NCBI RefSeq assembly: GCF_029227915.1
Contig: NC_079880.1
Span: 5,830,001 to 5,894,000, forward strand
DNA length: 64,000 nucleotides
Origin: Hydractinia symbiolongicarpus
Taxonomy: Eukaryota > Cnidaria > Hydrozoa > Anthoathecata > Hydractiniidae
Direction: 5' to 3'
Made by a program: the position numbers and the translations under genes. Positions 35,118 through 47,905 of the stretch are shown here, in pieces; the stretch's first letter is position 1; every line of letters begins with the position of its first letter. The notes under the pieces are model-generated. The model saw only the letters and a program-made list of their open reading frames with translations. It had not been told where the DNA came from and ran no database searches.

Positions 35118-37368
35118 AAGTCTCATGCGTTTTAGTGGTGAAAAAAAAATTTAAAAAATCGTTCGGGAAATGAGTTTACTCCCTGGGTACCTTCTTTGTA
35201 TACATTCGACTATACGGGCCAAGCCCGGGATTTACGGGAAATCGCGGGATTTTGTTTGCCGGCGATTAAACCTCTTTTATTAAGCGTCTCATCAAAAATG
35301 AAAACATTTTTGAAAACTGCAAGTCTCATGCGTTTTAGTGGTGAAAAGATAATTGAAAAAATCGTTGCGGAAATGAGTTTACTCCCTGGGTACTTTCTTT
35401 GTATACTTTTGACTATACGGGCTGAGTCCGGGATTTTCGGGAAGTCGTGGGTTTTCGTTTGCCGGCGATTAAACTTCTTTTATTCAGCGTCTCATCAAAA
35501 ATGAAAATATCTTTAAATACTACAAGTCTCATGGGCTTTAGTGGTGAAATAATAATTTAAAAAATCGTGCGGGAAATGAGTTTACTCACAGGGTACTTTC
35601 TTTGTATACATTCAAATATACGGGCCAACCCGGGATTTACGGGAAATCGCGGGTTTTCGTTTGCCGGCGATTAAACCTTTTTCATTAAGCGTCTCATCAA
35701 AAATGAAAACATTTTTGAAAACTACAAGTCTCATGCGTTTTAGTGGTGAAAAAAAAATTTAAAAAATCGTTCGGGAAATGAGTTTACTCCCTGGGTACCT
35801 TCTTTGTATACATTCGACTATACGGGCCAAGCCCGGGATTTACGGGAAATCGCGGGATTTTGTTTGCCGGCGATTAAACTTCTTTTATTAAGCGTCTCAT
35901 CAAAAATGAAAACATTTTTGAAAACTGCAAGTCTCATGCGTTTTAGTGGTGAAAAGATAATTGAAAAAATCGTTGCGGAAATGAGTTTACTCACAGGGTA
36001 CTTTCCTTGTATACATTCGACTATACGGGCCAAGCCAGGGATTTACGGGAAATCGCAGGTTTTCGTTTGCCGGCGATTAGACCTCTTTCATTAAGCGTCT
36101 CATCAAAAATGAAAACATTTTTGAAAACTACAAGTCTCATGCGTTTTACTGGTGAAAATTAATTTAAAATATCGTTTGGGAAATGAGTTTACTCCCTGGG
36201 TACTTTCTTTGTATACTTTTGACTATACGGGCCGAGTCCGGGATTTACGGGAAGACGCGGGTTTTCGTTTGCTGGCAATTAAACTTCTTTTATTCAGCGT
36301 CTCATCAAAAATGAAAACATTTTTAAAAACCACAAGTCTCATGCGTTTTAGTGGTGAAAAAATAATTTAAAAAATCGTTCGGGAAATGAGGTTACTCCCT
36401 GGGTACTTTCTTTGTATACTTTTGACTATACGGGCCGAGTACGGGAGTTACGGGAAGTCGCGGGTTTTCGTTTGCCGGCGATTAAACTTCTTTTATTCAG
36501 CGTTTCATCAAAAATGAAAATATTTTTAAATACTACAAGTCTCATGGGCTTTAGTGGTGAAATAATAATTTAAAAAATCGTTCGGGAAATGAGTTTACTC
36601 ACAGGGTACTTTCTTTGTATACATTCAAATATACGGGCCAAGCCCGGGATTTACGGAAAATCGCGGGTTTTCGTTTGCCGGCGATTAAACCTCTTTCATT
36701 AAGCGTCTCATCAAAAATGAAAACATTTTTGAAAACTACAAGTCTCATCCGTTTTAGTGGTGAAAAAAAAATTTAAAAAATCGTTCGGGAAATGAGTTTA
36801 CTCCCTGGGTACCTTCTTTGTATACATTCGACTATACGGGCCAAGCCCGGGATTTACGGGAAATCGCGGGTTTTCGTTTGCCGGCGATTAAACCTCTTTT
36901 ATTAAGCGTCTCATCAAAAATGAAAACATTTTTGAAAACTGCAAGTCTCATGCGTTTTAGTGGTGAAAAGATAATTGAAAAAATCGTTTTGGAAATGAGT
37001 TTACTCACAGGGTACTTTCTTTGTATACATTCGACTATACGGGCCAAGCCCGGGATTTACGGGAAATCGCGAGTTTTCGTTTGCCGGCGATTAAACCTCT
37101 TTCATTAAGCGTCTCATCAAAAATGAAAACATTTTTGAAAACTCCAAGTCTCATGCGTTTTAGTGGTGAAAATTAATTTAAAATATCGTTTGGGAAATGA
37201 GTTTACTCCCTGGGTACTTTCTTTGTATACTTTTGACTATACGGGCCGAGTCCGGGATTTACGGGAAGACGCGGGTTTTCGTTTGCCGGCAATTAAACTT
37301 CTTTTATTCAGCGTCTCATCAAAAATGAAAACATTTTTAAAAACCACAAGTCTCATGCGTTTTAGTGG
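35118..37368 (+). repeat. Segment repeated at +4,052 bp (20 monomers), copy 2
   Basis: This is the partner of 31,066-33,316. Its many private changes make it clearly more diverged than the copies inside region II: CGTGCGGGAAATG near 35,567, CTTTCCTTGTATAC near 36,004, GCCAGGGATT near 36,036, GCGATTAGACC near 36,074, GTTTGCTGGC near 36,268 and ACGGGAGTTACGGG near 36,443. Confidence 0.82.
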
Positions 37369-37669
37369 TGAAAAAATAATTTAAAAAATCGTTCGGGAAA
37401 TGAGTTTACTCCCTGGGTACTTTCTTTGTATACTTTTGACTATACGGGCCGAGTACGGGATTTACGGGAAGTCGCGGGTTTTCGTTTGCCGGCGATTAAA
37501 CTTCTTTTATTCAGCGTCTCATCAAAAATGAAAATATTTTTAAATACTACAAGTCTCATGGGCTTTAGTGGTGAAATAATAATTTAAAAAATCGTTTTGG
37601 AAATGAGTTTACTCACAGGGTACTTTCTTTGTATACATTCGACTATACGGGCCAAGCCTGGGATTTATG

Positions 37670-38482
37670 GGAAATCGCGGGTTTTCGTTTGCCGTGCGAT
37701 TAAACCACTTTTATTAAGCGTCTCATCAAAAATGAAAACATTTCTGAAAACTACAAGTCTCATGCGTTTTAGTGGTGAAAAAATAATTTAAAAATTCGTT
37801 CGGGAAATGAGTTTACTCCCTGGGTACTTTCTTTGTATACTTTTGAATATACGGGCCGAGTCCGGGATTTACGGGAAGTCGCGGGTTTTCGTTTGCCGGC
37901 AATTAAACTTCTTTTATTCAGCGTCTCATCAAAAATGAAAACATTTTTAAAAACTACAAGTCTCATGGGCTTTAGTGGTGAAATAATAATTTAAAAAATC
38001 GTTCGGGAAATGAGTTTACACCCCGGGTACTTTCTTTGTATACTTTTGACTATACGGGCCGAGTCCGGGATTTACGGGAAATCGCAGGTTTTCGTTTGCC
38101 GGCGATTAAACTTCTTTTATTCAGCGTCTCATCAAAAATGAAAACATTTTTGAAAACTACAAGTCTCATGCGTTTTAGTGGTGAAAAAATAATTTAAAAA
38201 ATCGTTCTGGAAATGAGTTTACTCACAGGGTACTTTCTTTGTATACATTCGACTATACGGGCCAAGCCCAGGATTTACGGGAAATCGCGGGTTTTCGTTT
38301 GCCGGAGATTAAACCTCTTTCATTAAGCGGCTCATCAAAAATGAAAACATTTTTGAAAACTACAAGTCTCATGCGTTTTAGTGGTAAAAAAAAAATTTAA
38401 AAAATCCTTCGGGATTTGAGTTTACTCCCTGGGTACTTTCTTTGTATACATTCGACTATACGGGCCAAGCCCGGGATTTACG
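37670..38482 (+). repeat. 4-monomer tandem duplication, copy 1 (813 bp)
   Basis: The rare inserted form GCCGTGCGATTAAACC occurs at 37,691 and 38,504, an offset of 813 bp (4 x 203 plus the extra base). Other shared markers are AAAATTCGTTCGGG, CACCCCGGG and AAATCCTTCGGGAT (38,401/39,214). Confidence 0.82.
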
Positions 38483-39319
38483 GGAAATCGCGGGTTTTCG
38501 TTTGCCGTGCGATTAAACCACTTTTATTAAGCGTCTCATCAAAAATGAAAACATTTCTGAAAACTACAAGTCTCATGCGTTTTAGTGGTGAAAAAATAAT
38601 TTAAAAATTCGTTCGGGAAATGAGTTTACTCCCTGGGTACTTTCTTTGTATACTTTTGACTATACGGGCCGAGTCCGGGATTTACGGGAAGTCGCGGGTT
38701 TTCGTTTGCCGGCAATTAAACTTCTTTTATTCAGCGTCTCATCAAAAATGAAAACATTTTTAAAAACTACAAGTCTCATGGGCTTTAGTGGTGAAATAAT
38801 AATTTAAAAAATCGTTCGGGAAATGAGTTTACACCCCGGGTACTTTCTTTGTATACTTTTGACTATACGGGCCGAGCCTGGGATTTACCGGAAATCGCAG
38901 GTTTTCGTTTGCCGGCGATTAAACTTCTTTTATTCAGCGTCTCATCAAAAATGAAAACATTTTTGAAAACTACAAGTCTCATGCGTTTTAGTGGTGAAAA
39001 AATAATTTAAAAAATCGTTCTGGAAATGAGTTTACTCACAGGGTACTTTCTTTGTATACATTCGACTATACGGGCCAAGCCCGGGATTTACGGGAAATCG
39101 CGGGTTTTCGTTTGCCGGAGATTAAACCTCTTTCATTAAGCGGCTCATCAAAAATGAAAACATTTTTGAAAACTACAAGTCTCATGCGTTTTAGTGGTAA
39201 AAAAAAAATTTAAAAAATCCTTCGGGATATGAGTTTACTCCCTGGGTACTTTCTTTGTATACATTCGACTATACGGGCCAAGCCCGGGATTTACGGGAAA
39301 TCGCGGGTTTTCGTTTGCC
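38483..39319 (+). repeat. 4-monomer tandem duplication, copy 2
   Basis: This is the partner of 37,670-38,506. It ends at about 39,319, where GCCGGCAATTAAAC replaces GCCGTGCGATTAAAC. Private changes include GCCTGGGATTTACCGG near 38,880. Confidence 0.8.
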
Positions 39320-40208
39320 GGCAATTAAACTTCTTTTATTCAGCGTCTCATCAAAAATGAAAACATTTTTAAAAACTACAAGTCTCATGGGATTTAGTGG
39401 TGAAATAATAATTTAAAAAATCGTTCGGGAAATGAGTTTACACCCCGGGTACTTTCTTTGTATACTTTTGACTATACGGGCCGAGTCCGGGACTTACGGG
39501 AAATCGCAAGTTTTCGTTTGCCGGCGATTAAACTTCTTTTATTCAACGTCTCATAAAAAATGAAAAGATTTTTGAAAACTACAAGTCTCATGCGTTTTAG
39601 TGGTGAAAAAATAATTTAAAAAATCGTTCGGGAAATGAGTTTACTCCCTGGGTACTTTCTTTGTATACTTTTGACTATACGGGCTGAGTCCGGGATTTAC
39701 GGGAAGTCGCGGGTTTTCGTTTGCCGGCGATTAAACTTCTTTTATTCAGCGTCTCATCAAAAATGAAAATATCTTTAAATACTACAAGTCTCATGCGTTT
39801 TAGTGGTGAAAAAAAAATTTAAAAAATCGTTCGGGAAATGAGTTTACTCCCTGGGTACTTTCTTTGTAAACATTCGACTATACGGGCCAAGCCCGGGATT
39901 TACGGGAAATCGCGGGATTTTGTTTGCCGGCGATTAAACCTCTTTTATTAAACGTCTCATCAAAAATGAAAACATTTTTGAAAACTGCAAGTCTCATGGG
40001 CTTTAGTGGTGAAAAGATAATTGAAAAAATCGTTTCGGAAATGAGTTTACTCACAGGGTACTTTCTTTGTATACATTCGACTATACGGGCCAAGCACGGG
40101 ATTTACGGGAAATCGCGGGTTTTCGTTTGCCGGCGATTAAACCTCTTTCATTAAGCGTCTCATCAAAAATGAAAATATTTTTGAAAACTACAAGTCTCAT
40201 GCGTTTTA

Positions 40209-40613
40209 GTGGTGAAAATTAATTTAAAATATCGTTTGGGAAATGAGTTTACTCCCTGGGTACTTTCTTTGTATACTTTTGACTATACGGGCGAAGCCCG
40301 GGATTTACGGGAAATCGCGGGATTTCGTTTGCCGGCGATTAAACCTCTTTTATTAAGCGTCTCATCAAAAATGAAAACATTTTTGAAAACTGCAAGTCTC
40401 ATGCGTTTTAGTGGTGAAAATTAATTTCAAATATCGTTTGGGAAATGAGTTTACTCCCTGGGTACTTTCTTTGTATACTTTTGACTATACGGGCGAAGCC
40501 CGGGATTTACGGGAAATCGCGGGATTTCGTTTGCCGGCGAATAAACCTCTTTTATTAAGCGTCTCATCAAATATGAAAACATTTTTGAAAACTGCAAGTC
40601 TCATGCGTTTTAG
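40209..40613 (+). repeat. One-monomer tandem duplication (2 x 202 bp)
   Basis: Two adjacent monomers at 40,209 and 40,411 share GAAAATTAATTT, CGTTTGGGAAATG, GGCGAAGCCCGGG, CGGGATTTCG and AACTGCAAG. Their combination of a type B left half (TTTTGAC) with a type A right half (ATTAAGCG) shows an A/B recombinant that was then duplicated. Confidence 0.8.
40288..40300 (+). other. Same GC hairpin with GAA loop (region IV form)
   Basis: CGGGC-GAA-GCCCG keeps both arms and changes only the first loop base (C to G). It was seen only from 40.29 kb on, making it a marker of region IV. Confidence 0.7.
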
Positions 40614-42637
40614 TGGTGAAAAGATAATTGAAAAAATCGTTTCGGAAATGAGTTTACTCACAGGGTACTTTCTTTGTATACATTCGACTATACGGGCGAA
40701 GCCCGGGATTTACGGGAAATCGCGGGTTTTTGTTTGCCGGCGATTAAACCTCTTTCATTAAGCGTCTCATCAAAAATGAAAACATTTTTGAAAACTACAA
40801 GTCTCATGCGTTTTAGTGGTGAAAATTAATTTAAAATATCGTTTGGGAAATGAGTTTACTCCCTGGGTACTTTCTTTGTATACTTTTGACTGTACGGGCC
40901 AAGCCTGGGATTTATGGGAAATCGCGGGTTTTCGTTTGCCGGCGATTAAACCACTTTTATTAAGCGTCTCATCAAAAATGAAAACATTTCTGAAAACTAC
41001 AAGTCTCATGCGTTGTAGTGGTGAAAAAATAATTTAAAAATTCGTTCGGGAAATGAGTTTACTCACAGGGTACTTTCTTTGTATACATTCGACTATACGG
41101 GCCAAGCCCGGGATTTACGGGAAATCGCGGGTTTTCGTTTGCCGGCGATTAAACAACTTTCATTAAGCGTCTCATCAAAAATGAAAACACTTCTGAAAAC
41201 TACAAGTCTCATGCGTTTTAGTGGTGAAAATTAATTTAAAAAATCGTTCGGGAAATGAGTTTACTCCCTGGGTACTTTCTTTGTATACTTTTGACTATAC
41301 GGGCCGAGTCCGGGATTTACGGGAAGTCGCGGGTTTCGTTTGCCGGCAATTAAACTTCTATTATTCAGCGTCTCATCAAAAATGTAAACATTTTTAAAAA
41401 CTACAAGTCTCATGGGCTTTAGTAGTGAAATAATAATTTAAAATATCGTTCGGGAAATGAATTTACACCCCGGGTACTTTCTTTGTATACTTTTGACTAT
41501 ACGGGCCGAGTCCGGGATTTACGGGAAATCGCAGGTTTTCGTTTGCCGGCGATTAAACCACTTTTATTAAGCGTCTTATCAAAAATGAAAACATTTCTGA
41601 AAACTACAAGTCTCATGCGTTTTAGTGGTGAAAAAATAATTTAAAAATTCGTTCGCGAAATGAGTTTACTCACAGGGTACTTTCTTTGTATACATTCGAC
41701 TATACGGGCCAAGCCCGGGATTTACGGGAAATCGCGGGTTTTCGTTTGCCGGCGATTAAACAACTTTCATTAAGCGTCTCATCAAAAATAAAAACATTTC
41801 TGAAAACTACAAGTCTCATGCGTTTTAGTGGTGAAAATTAATTTAAAAAATCGTTCGGGAAATGAGTTTACTCCCTGGGTACTTTCTTTGTGTACTTTTG
41901 ACTATACGGGCCGAGTCCGGGATTTACGGGAAGTCGCGGGTTTTCGTTTGCCGGCAATTAAACTTCTTTTATTCAGCGTCTCATCAAAAATGAAAACATT
42001 TTTAAAAACTACAAGTCTCATGGGCTTTAGTGGTGAAATAATAATTTAAAAAATCGTTCGGGAAATGAGTTTACACCCCGGGTACTTTCTTTGTATACCT
42101 TTGACTATACGGGCCGAGTCCGGGATTTACGGGAAATCGCAGGTTTTCGTTTGCCGGCGATTAAACTTCTTTTATTCAGCGTCTCATCAAAAATGAAAAC
42201 ATTTTTGAAAACTACAAGTCTCATGCGTTTTAGTGGTGAAAAAATAATTTAAAAAATCGTTCGGGAAATGAGTTTACTCCCTGGGTACTTTCTTTGTATA
42301 CTTTTGACTATACGGGCTGAGTCTGGGATTTACGGGAAGTGGCGGGTTTTCGTTTGCCGGCGATTAAACTTCTTTTATTCAGCGTCTCATCAAAAATGAA
42401 AATATCTTTAAATACTACAAGTCTCATGGGCTTTAGTGGTGAAATAATAATTTAAAAAATCGTTCGGGAAATGAGTTTACACCCTGGGTACTTTCTTTGT
42501 ATACTTTTGACTATACGGGCCGACTCAGGATTTACGGGAAATCGCAGGTTTTCGTTTGCCGGCGATTAAACTTCTTTTATTCAGCGTCTCATCAAAAATG
42601 AAAACATTTTTGAAAACTACAAGTCTCATGCGTTTTA

Positions 42638-45600
42638 GTGGTGAAAATTAATTTCAAATATCGTTTAGGAAATGAGTTTACTCCCTGGGTACTTTCTTTG
42701 TATACTTTTGACTATACGGGCGAAGCCCGGGATTTACGGGAAATCGCGGGATTTCGTTTGCCGGCGATTAAACCTCTTTTATTAAGCGTCTCATCAAATA
42801 TGAAAACATTTTTGAAAACTGCAAGTCTCATGCGTTTTAGTGGTGAAAAGATAATTGAAAAAATCGTTTCGGAAATGAGTTTACTCACAGGGTACTTTCT
42901 TTGTATACATTCGACTATACGGGCGAAGCCCGGGATTTACGGGAAATCGCGGGTTTTCGTTTGCCGGCGATTAAACCTCTTTCATTAAGGTTCTCATCAA
43001 AAATGAAAACATTTTTGAAAACTACCAGTCTCATGCATTTTAGTGGTGAAAATTAATTTAAAATATCGTTTGGGAAATGACTTTACTCCCTGGGTACTTT
43101 CTTTGTATACTTTTGACTATACGGGCCAAGCCTGGGATTTATGGGAAATCGCGGGTGTTCGTTTGCCGGCGATTAAACAACTTTTATTAAGCGTCTCATC
43201 AAAAATGAAAACATTTCTGAAAACTACAAGTCTCATGCGTTTTAGTGGTGAAAAAATAATTTAAAAATTCGTTCGGGAAATGAGTTTACTCACAGGGTAC
43301 TTTCTTTGTATACATTCGACTATACGGGCCAAGCCCGCGATTTACGGGAAATCGCGGGTTTTCGTTTGCCGGCGATTAAACAACTTTCATTAAGCGTCTC
43401 ATCAAAAATGAAAACATTTCTGAAAACTACAAGTCTCATGCGTTTTAGTGGTGAAAATTAATTTAAAAAATCGTTCGGGAAATGAGTTTACTCCCTGGGT
43501 ACTTTCTTTGTATACTTTTGACTATACGGGCCGAGTCCGGGATTTACGGGAAGTCGCGGGTTTTCGTTTGCCGGCAATTAAACTTCTTTTATTCAGCGTC
43601 TCATCAAAAATGAAAACATTTTTAAAAATTACAAGTCTTATGGGCTTTAGTGGTGAAATAATAATTTAAAAAATCGTTCGGGAAATGAGTTTACACCCCG
43701 GGTACTTTCTTTGTATACCTTTGACTATACGGGCCGAGTCCGGGATTTACGGGAAATCGCAGGTTTTCGTTTGCCGGCGATTAAACTTCTTTTATTCAGC
43801 GTCTCATCAAAAATAAAAACTTTTTTGAAAACTACAAGTCTCATGCGTTTTAGTGGTGAAAAAATAATTTAAAAAATCGTTCGGGAAATGAGTTTACTCC
43901 CTGGGTACTTTCTTTGTATACTTTTGACTATACGGGCTGAGTCTGGGATTTACGGGAAGTGGCGGGTTTTCGTTTGCCGGCGATTAAACTTCTTTTATTC
44001 AGCGTCTCATCAAAAATGAAAATATCTTTAAATACTACAAGTCTCATGGGCTTTAGTGGTGAAATAATAATTTAAAAAATCGTTCGGGAAATGGGTTTAC
44101 ACCCTGGGTACTTTCTTTGGATACTTTTGACTATACGGGCCGACTCAGGATTTACGGGAAATCGCAGGTTTTCGTTTGCCGGCGATTAAACTTCTTTTAT
44201 TCAGCGTCTCATCAAAAATGAAAACATTTTTGAAAACTACAAGTCTCATGCGTTTTAGTGGTGAAAATTAATTTCAAATATCGTTTGGGAAATGAGTTTA
44301 CTCCCTGGGTACTTTCTTTGTATACTTTTGACTATACGGGCGAAGCCCGGGATTTACGGGAAATCGCGGGATTTCGTTTGCCGGCGATTAAACCTCTTTT
44401 ATTAAGCGTCTCATCAAATATGAAAACATTTTTGAAAACTGCAAGTCTCATGCGTTTTAGTGGTGAAAAGATAATTGAAAAAATCGTTTCGGAAATGAGT
44501 TTACTCACAGGGTACTTTCTTTGTATACATTCGACTATACGGGCTGAGTCCGGGATTTACGGGAAGTCGCGGGTTTTCGTTTGCCGGCGATTAAACTTCT
44601 TTTATTCAGCGTCTCATCAAAAATGAAAATATCTTTAAATACTACAAGTCTCATGGGCTTTAGCGGTGAAATAATAATTTAAAAAATCGTTCGGGAAATG
44701 AGTTTACACCCTGGGTACTTTCTTTGTATACTTTTGACTATACGGGCCGACTCGGAATTTACGGGAAATCGCAGGTTTTCGTTTGCCGGCGATTAAACTT
44801 CTTTTATTCAGCGTCTCATCAAAAATGAAAACATTTTTAAAAACTACAAGTCTCATGCGTTTTAGTGTTGAAAAAATAAATTAAAAAATCGTTCTGGAAA
44901 TGATTTTACTCACAGGGTACTTTCTTTGTATACATTCGACTATACGGGCCAAGCCCGGGATTTACGGGAAATCGCGGGTTTTCGTTTGCCGGAGATTAAA
45001 CCTCTTTCATTAAGCGGCTCATCAAAAATGAAAACATTTTTGAAAACTACAAATCTCATGCGTTTTAGTGGTGAAAAAAAAATTTAAAAAATCCTTCGGG
45101 AAATGAGTTTACTCCCTGGGTACTTTCTTTGTATACATTCGACTATACGGGCCAAGCCCGAGATTTACGGGAAATCGCGGGCTTTCGTTTGCCGGCGATT
45201 AAACCACTTTTATTAAGCGTCTCATCAAAAATAAAAACATTTCTGAAAACTACAAGTCTCATGCGTTTTAGTGGTGAAAAGATAATTTAAAAATTCGTTC
45301 GGGAAATGAGTTTACTCACAGGGTACTTTCTTTGTATACATTCGACTATACGGGCCAAGCCCGGGATTTACGGGAAATCGCGGGTTTTCGTTTGCCGGTG
45401 ATTAAACAACTTTCATTAAGCGTCTCTTCAAAAATGAAAACATTTTTAAAAACTACAAGTCTCATGGGATTTAGTGGTGAAATAATAATTTAAAAAATCG
45501 TTCGGGAAATGAGTTTACACCCTGGGTACTTTCTTTGTATACTTTTGACTATACGGGCCGACTCGGGATTTACGGGAAATCGCAGGTTTTCGTTTGCCGG

Positions 45601-47905
45601 CGATTAAACTTCTTTTATTCAGCGTCTCATCAAAAATGAAAACATTTTTGAAAACTACAAGTCTTATGCGTTTTAGTGTTGAAAAAATAAATTAAAAAAT
45701 CGTTCTGGAAATGAGTTTACTCACAGGGTACTTTCTTTGTATACATTCGACTATACGGGCCAAGCCCGGGATTTACAGGAAATCGCGGGTTTTCGTTTGC
45801 CGGAGATTAAACCTCTTTCATTAAGCGGCTCATCAAAAATGAAAACATTTTTGAAAACTACAAGTCTCATGCGTTTTAGTGGTGAAAAAAAAATTTAAAA
45901 AATCCTTCGGGAAATGAGTTTACTCCCTGGGTACTTTCTTTGTATACATTCGACTATACGGGCCAAGCCCGGGACTTACGGGAAATCGCGGGTTTTCGTT
46001 TGCCGGCGAATAAACCTCTTTTATTAAGCGTCTCATCAAAAATAAAAACATTTCTGAAAACTACAAGTCTCATGCGTTTTAGTGGTGAAAAGATAATTTA
46101 AAAATTCGTTCGGGAAATGAGTTTACTCACAGGGTACTTTCTTTGTATACATTCAACTATACGGGCCAAGCCCGGGATTTACGGGAAATCGCGGGTTTTT
46201 GTTTGCCGGTGATTAAACAACTTTCATTAAGCGTCTCATCAAAAATGAAAACATTTCTGAAAACTACAAGTCTCATGCGTTTTATTGGTGAAAATTAATT
46301 TAAAAAATCGTTCGGGAAATGAGTTTACTCCCTGGGTACTTTCTTTGTATACTTTTGACTATACGGGCCGAGTCCGGGATTTACGGGAAGTCGCGGGTTT
46401 TCGTTTGCCGGCAATTAAACTTCTTTTATTCAGCGTCTCATCAAAAATGAAAACATTTTTAAAAACTACAAGTCTCATGGGATTTAGTGGTGAAATAATA
46501 ATTTAAAAAATCGTTCGGGAAATGAGTTTACACCCCGAGTACTTTCTTTGTATACTTTTGACTATACGGGCCGAGTCCGGGACTTACGGGAAATCGCAGG
46601 TTTTCGTTTGCCGGCGATTAAACTTCTTTTATTCAGCGTCTCATCAAAAATGAAAACATTTTTGAAAACTACAAGTCTCATGCGTTTTAGTGGTGAAAAA
46701 ATAATTTAAAAAATCGTTCGGGAAATGAGTTTACTCCCTGGGTACTTTCTTTGTATACATTCGACTATACGGGCCAAGCCCGGGATTTACGGGAAATCGC
46801 GGGATTTCGTTTGCCGGCGATTAAACCTCTTTTATTAAGCGTCTCATCAAAAATGAAAACATTTTTGAAAACTGCAAGTCTCATGGGCTTTAGTGGTGAA
46901 AAGGTAATTGAAAAAATCGTTTCGGAAATGAGTTTACTCACAGGGTACTTTCTTTCTATACGTTCGACTATACGGGCCAAGCACGGGATTTACGGGAAAT
47001 CGCGGGTTTTCGTTTGCCGGCGATTAAACCTCTTTCATTAAGCGTCTCATCAAAAATGAAAATATTTTTGAAAACTACAAGTCTCATGCGTTTTAGTGGT
47101 GAAAATTAATTTAAAATATCGTTTGGGAAATGAGTTTACTCCCTGGGTACTTTCTTTGTATACTTTTGACTATACGGGCGAAGCCCAGAATTTACGGGAA
47201 ATTGCGGGATTTCGTTTGCCGGCAATTAAACTTCTTTTATTCAGCGTCTCATCAAAAATGAAAACATTTTTAAAAACTACAAGTCTCATGGGCTTTAGTT
47301 GTGAAATAATAATTTAAAAAATCGTTCGGGAAATGAGTTTACACCCCGGGTACTTTCTTTGTATACCTTTGACTATACTGGCCGAGTCTGGGATTTACGG
47401 GAAATCGCAGGTTTTCGTTTGCCGGCGATTAAACTTCTTTTATTCAGCGTCTCATCAAAAATGAAAACATTTTTGAAAACTACAAGTCTCATGCGTTTTA
47501 GTGGTGAAAAAATAATTTAAAAAATCGTTCGGGAAATGAGTTTACTCCCTGGGTACTTTCTTTGTATACTTTTGACTATACGGGCTGAGTCTGGGATTTA
47601 CGGGAAGTGGCGGGTTTTCGTTTGCCGGCGATTAAACTTCTTTTATTCAGCGTCTCATCAAAAATGAAAATATCTTTAAATACTACAAGTCTCATGGGCT
47701 TTAGTGGTGAAATAATAATTTAAAAAATCGTTCGGGAAATGAGTTTACACCCTGGGTACTTTCTTTGTATACTTTTGACTATACGGGCCGACTCAGGATT
47801 TACGGGAAATCGCAGGTTTTCGTTTGCCGGCGATTAAACTTCTTTTATTCAGCGTCTCATCAAAAATGAAAACATTTTTGAAAACTACAAGTCTCATGCG
47901 TTTTA
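42638..47905 (+). repeat. 26-monomer HOR of region IV, unit 1 (5,268 bp)
   Basis: Monomers at 42,638, 43,043 and 43,448 recur at 47,906, 48,311 and 48,716, each 5,268 bp later and almost unchanged. Unit 1 appears to carry the basic structure: it lacks the extra monomer and 6-monomer duplication of unit 2 and the 67-bp deletion of units 3 and 4. The TTAATTTCAAATATCG monomer occurs twice per unit, here at 42,638 and 44,258. Confidence 0.87.

Larger units (their letters stand above)
32291..40200 (+). repeat. Array region III: mosaic of displaced and duplicated segments
   Basis: No single long period dominates. The region joins three pieces: a 20-monomer duplication with its source at the end of region II, a displaced copy of the left edge of region II, and a 4-monomer duplication at 37.7-39.3 kb. 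One-monomer duplications occur near 33.1 and 34.0 kb. The GGTACC variant common in 4-37 kb was last seen near 36.8 kb, and the CGGGC-GAA-GCCCG variant of region IV begins at 40.29 kb. Region III therefore lies between two differently homogenised domains. Confidence 0.75.
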
